Below, one piece after another: positions 40,405-41,393 of a DNA stretch of 41,393 nt; position 1 is the first letter of the stretch, and each line of letters starts with the position of its first letter. The notes below the pieces were generated by a model. That model was given only the letters and a program-made list of their open reading frames with translations, was not told the DNA's origin and ran no database searches. The position numbers and the translations under genes are program-made. Origin of the DNA: JACTMI01 sp964618415 (GTDB lineage Bacteria > Acidobacteriota > Thermoanaerobaculia > Multivoradales > JAGPDF01); assembly GCA_964618415.1 (NCBI GenBank), contig CAZUAT010000022.1:1-41393 (forward strand), given 5' to 3'.

Positions 40405-41393
40405 TCAGCGCGCGGCCCGCGTGGCCGCCGGTGCGAACAGGGCGCGGAAGGTCGAACCCTGGTCGGGCTGAGAGTCGACCGCCAAGGCGGCGCCGTGGGC
40501 GCGCAGGATGCCGAATACCGACGCCAGGCCGAGGCCGCGACCGCGCGGCTTGGTGGTGAAGAACGGCTCGGCCAGCCGCGCCCGCGTCTCCTCGTCCATG
40601 CCGACCCCGTTGTCTCGCACGGTCAGCTCGATCGCCTCGTCGCCAGGCAGCCGGGTGAACGGATCGAACGTGGCGCGCAGCGCCGGATCGATCTGCCGCC
40701 GCCCGGCGCTCACGCGGACGAGCCCGCGCTGGCCGATGTCGGCGGCCCGTCCGCCGACGGCGTCGAGAGCGTTGGTGAGCAGGTTGAGCAGCACCTGCCG
40801 GAGCTGGCCGGGATCGCCGGCGATCGGGGGCAGGCCGGGGGTGATGGCCAGCTCGAGCGCGACGCCGGAGGGCAAGGTGGCGCGCAGCAGGTCGACGATC
40901 TCGCGCGCCAGCTCACCGAGGTCGACAGCGATCCACTCGACGGTGCGGTGGCCGGCGGAGGCGAGCAGGTCGTCGAGCAGCTCGGCGGCGCGCGTCGCAG
41001 CGGTGCGGATCGCCCCGGCGTGCGGCCGCAGTTCCGAGTCGGGTGGCAGCCGCTCGATCAGCAGCTCGGCGCGGCCGAGGATCGGCGTCAGCAGGTTGCC
41101 GAAGTCGTGCGCCAGGCCGCTGGTCACCACGGCCAGCTGGGCGAGTCGCTCGTTGCGCCGCAGGTTGGCCTCGGTGCGCCGCCGTTCGGTGATGTCCTCG
41201 GAGATGCCCAGCATCTGCGTCACCCGGCCGGCGGCATCGCGGCGAAACGGCGTCGTCAGGCTGCGGAAGCTGCGCCAGCTGCCGTCGGCGGCGCGCAGCC
41301 GGAACTCGAACGTGTCGACCGTGCCGTCCGCGGCGCCCGCCCAGCGCGTGTCGCGGTCGCCCATCATCGCCAGGTCGTCGGGGTGGCAAAGAC
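40405..41393 (-). CDS. PAS-domain sensor histidine kinase, N-terminus outside window
   Basis: The frame stays open to the window edge (codons before the ATG at 41367 read LCHPDDLAM), so the gene starts to the right. Visible are the end of a PAS/PAC domain (FEFRLRAADGSWRSFRSLTTP ... MLGISEDITERRRTE), then a HisKA-type box GLAHDFGNLLTPI with the phospho-accepting His at bases 41107-41109. The HATPase domain has the N box LLNLLTNALDA, the G1 box VRDNGVGM, and PFFTTKPRGRGLGLASV. No receiver domain follows. The stop is at 40405, 59 bp before hslV on the same strand; operon membership is uncertain. The stimulus and partner are unknown. Confidence 0.9.
   Translation of the reverse strand, partial: LCHPDDLAMMGDRDTRWAGAADGTVDTFEFRLRAADGSWRSFRSLTTPFRRDAAGRVTQMLGISEDITERRRTEANLRRNERLAQLAVVTSGLAHDFGNLLTPILGRAELLIERLPPDSELRPHAGAIRTAATRAAELLDDLLASAGHRTVEWIAVDLGELAREIVDLLRATLPSGVALELAITPGLPPIAGDPGQLRQVLLNLLTNALDAVGGRAADIGQRGLVRVSAGRRQIDPALRATFDPFTRLPGDEAIELTVRDNGVGMDEETRARLAEPFFTTKPRGRGLGLASVFGILRAHGAALAVDSQPDQGSTFRALFAPAATRAAR

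Noticed and set aside
1..41393. tRNA or rRNA genes
   Set aside because: I looked in the intergenic gaps, all under 300 bp, and saw no cloverleaf or rRNA-like sequence.

Overview
The window is very GC-rich (roughly 70% or more by eye), densely packed bacterial chromosome. The genes point to a Gram-negative, meso-DAP-type bacterium: MurE carries a DNPR motif, dapF is present, there are several lipobox proteins, and there are SurA/PpiC-type periplasmic foldases. The combination of GC content, DUF2911, GTG and TTG starts, and a secreted VCBS protein with a C-terminal 'SFETGDTSRW' tail makes me favour Acidobacteriota (a Thermoanaerobaculia-like lineage). That placement is an inference and was not tested by any search.

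Layout. 1-5 kb: the 3' part of a PAP2-family membrane protein converges with and overlaps a ThrE-type exporter; then comes a RAYT (REP-associated tyrosine transposase) cassette, then pntB and pntAB on the minus strand. 5-10.6 kb: mfd and two SurA/PpiC-like foldase genes in a tight plus-strand operon. 10.6-25.4 kb: a long division and cell wall (dcw) cluster in the order mraZ-rsmH-ftsL-ftsI-murE-mraY-murD-ftsW-murG-murC-ftsQ-ftsA-ftsZ. It is preceded by a recognisable promoter overlapped by three MraZ-type TGG boxes at exact 10-bp spacing. murF, murB and ddl are not in the cluster. 25.4-28.5 kb: a BIME-like repeat cluster, a PAS/LuxR-type regulator, a VanZ-like protein and an MgtC/DUF4010 membrane protein. 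28.5-33.6 kb (minus strand): lipoprotein, DUF2911 protein, class I aminotransferase, CBS protein, tyrS, DUF937 protein, with two intrinsic terminators. 33.7-36.5 kb: a secreted VCBS/FG-GAP protein and a second repeat-bounded cassette carrying an unknown 413-aa membrane-anchored protein. 36.5-41.4 kb (minus strand): PAS histidine kinase (cut by the window edge), hslV, hslU, FN3 lipoprotein, dapF.

The most interesting signal is a family of eleven 23-24 bp imperfect palindromes sharing the core GTCAGAGGCCATTT. They occur at three separate loci and always point inward. Locus A (2156-3075) has two direct boxes, then a RAYT gene, then two inverted boxes. Locus C (34927-36525) has the same two-box ends but carries a non-transposase gene, and its 78-bp ends are near-perfect terminal inverted repeats including the inter-box spacers. 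Locus B (25414-25560) has boxes only. This looks like one autonomous RAYT element, a cargo-carrying relative with no transposase of its own, and a minimal BIME-like remnant. At several edges the boxes sit directly at stop codons of resident genes.
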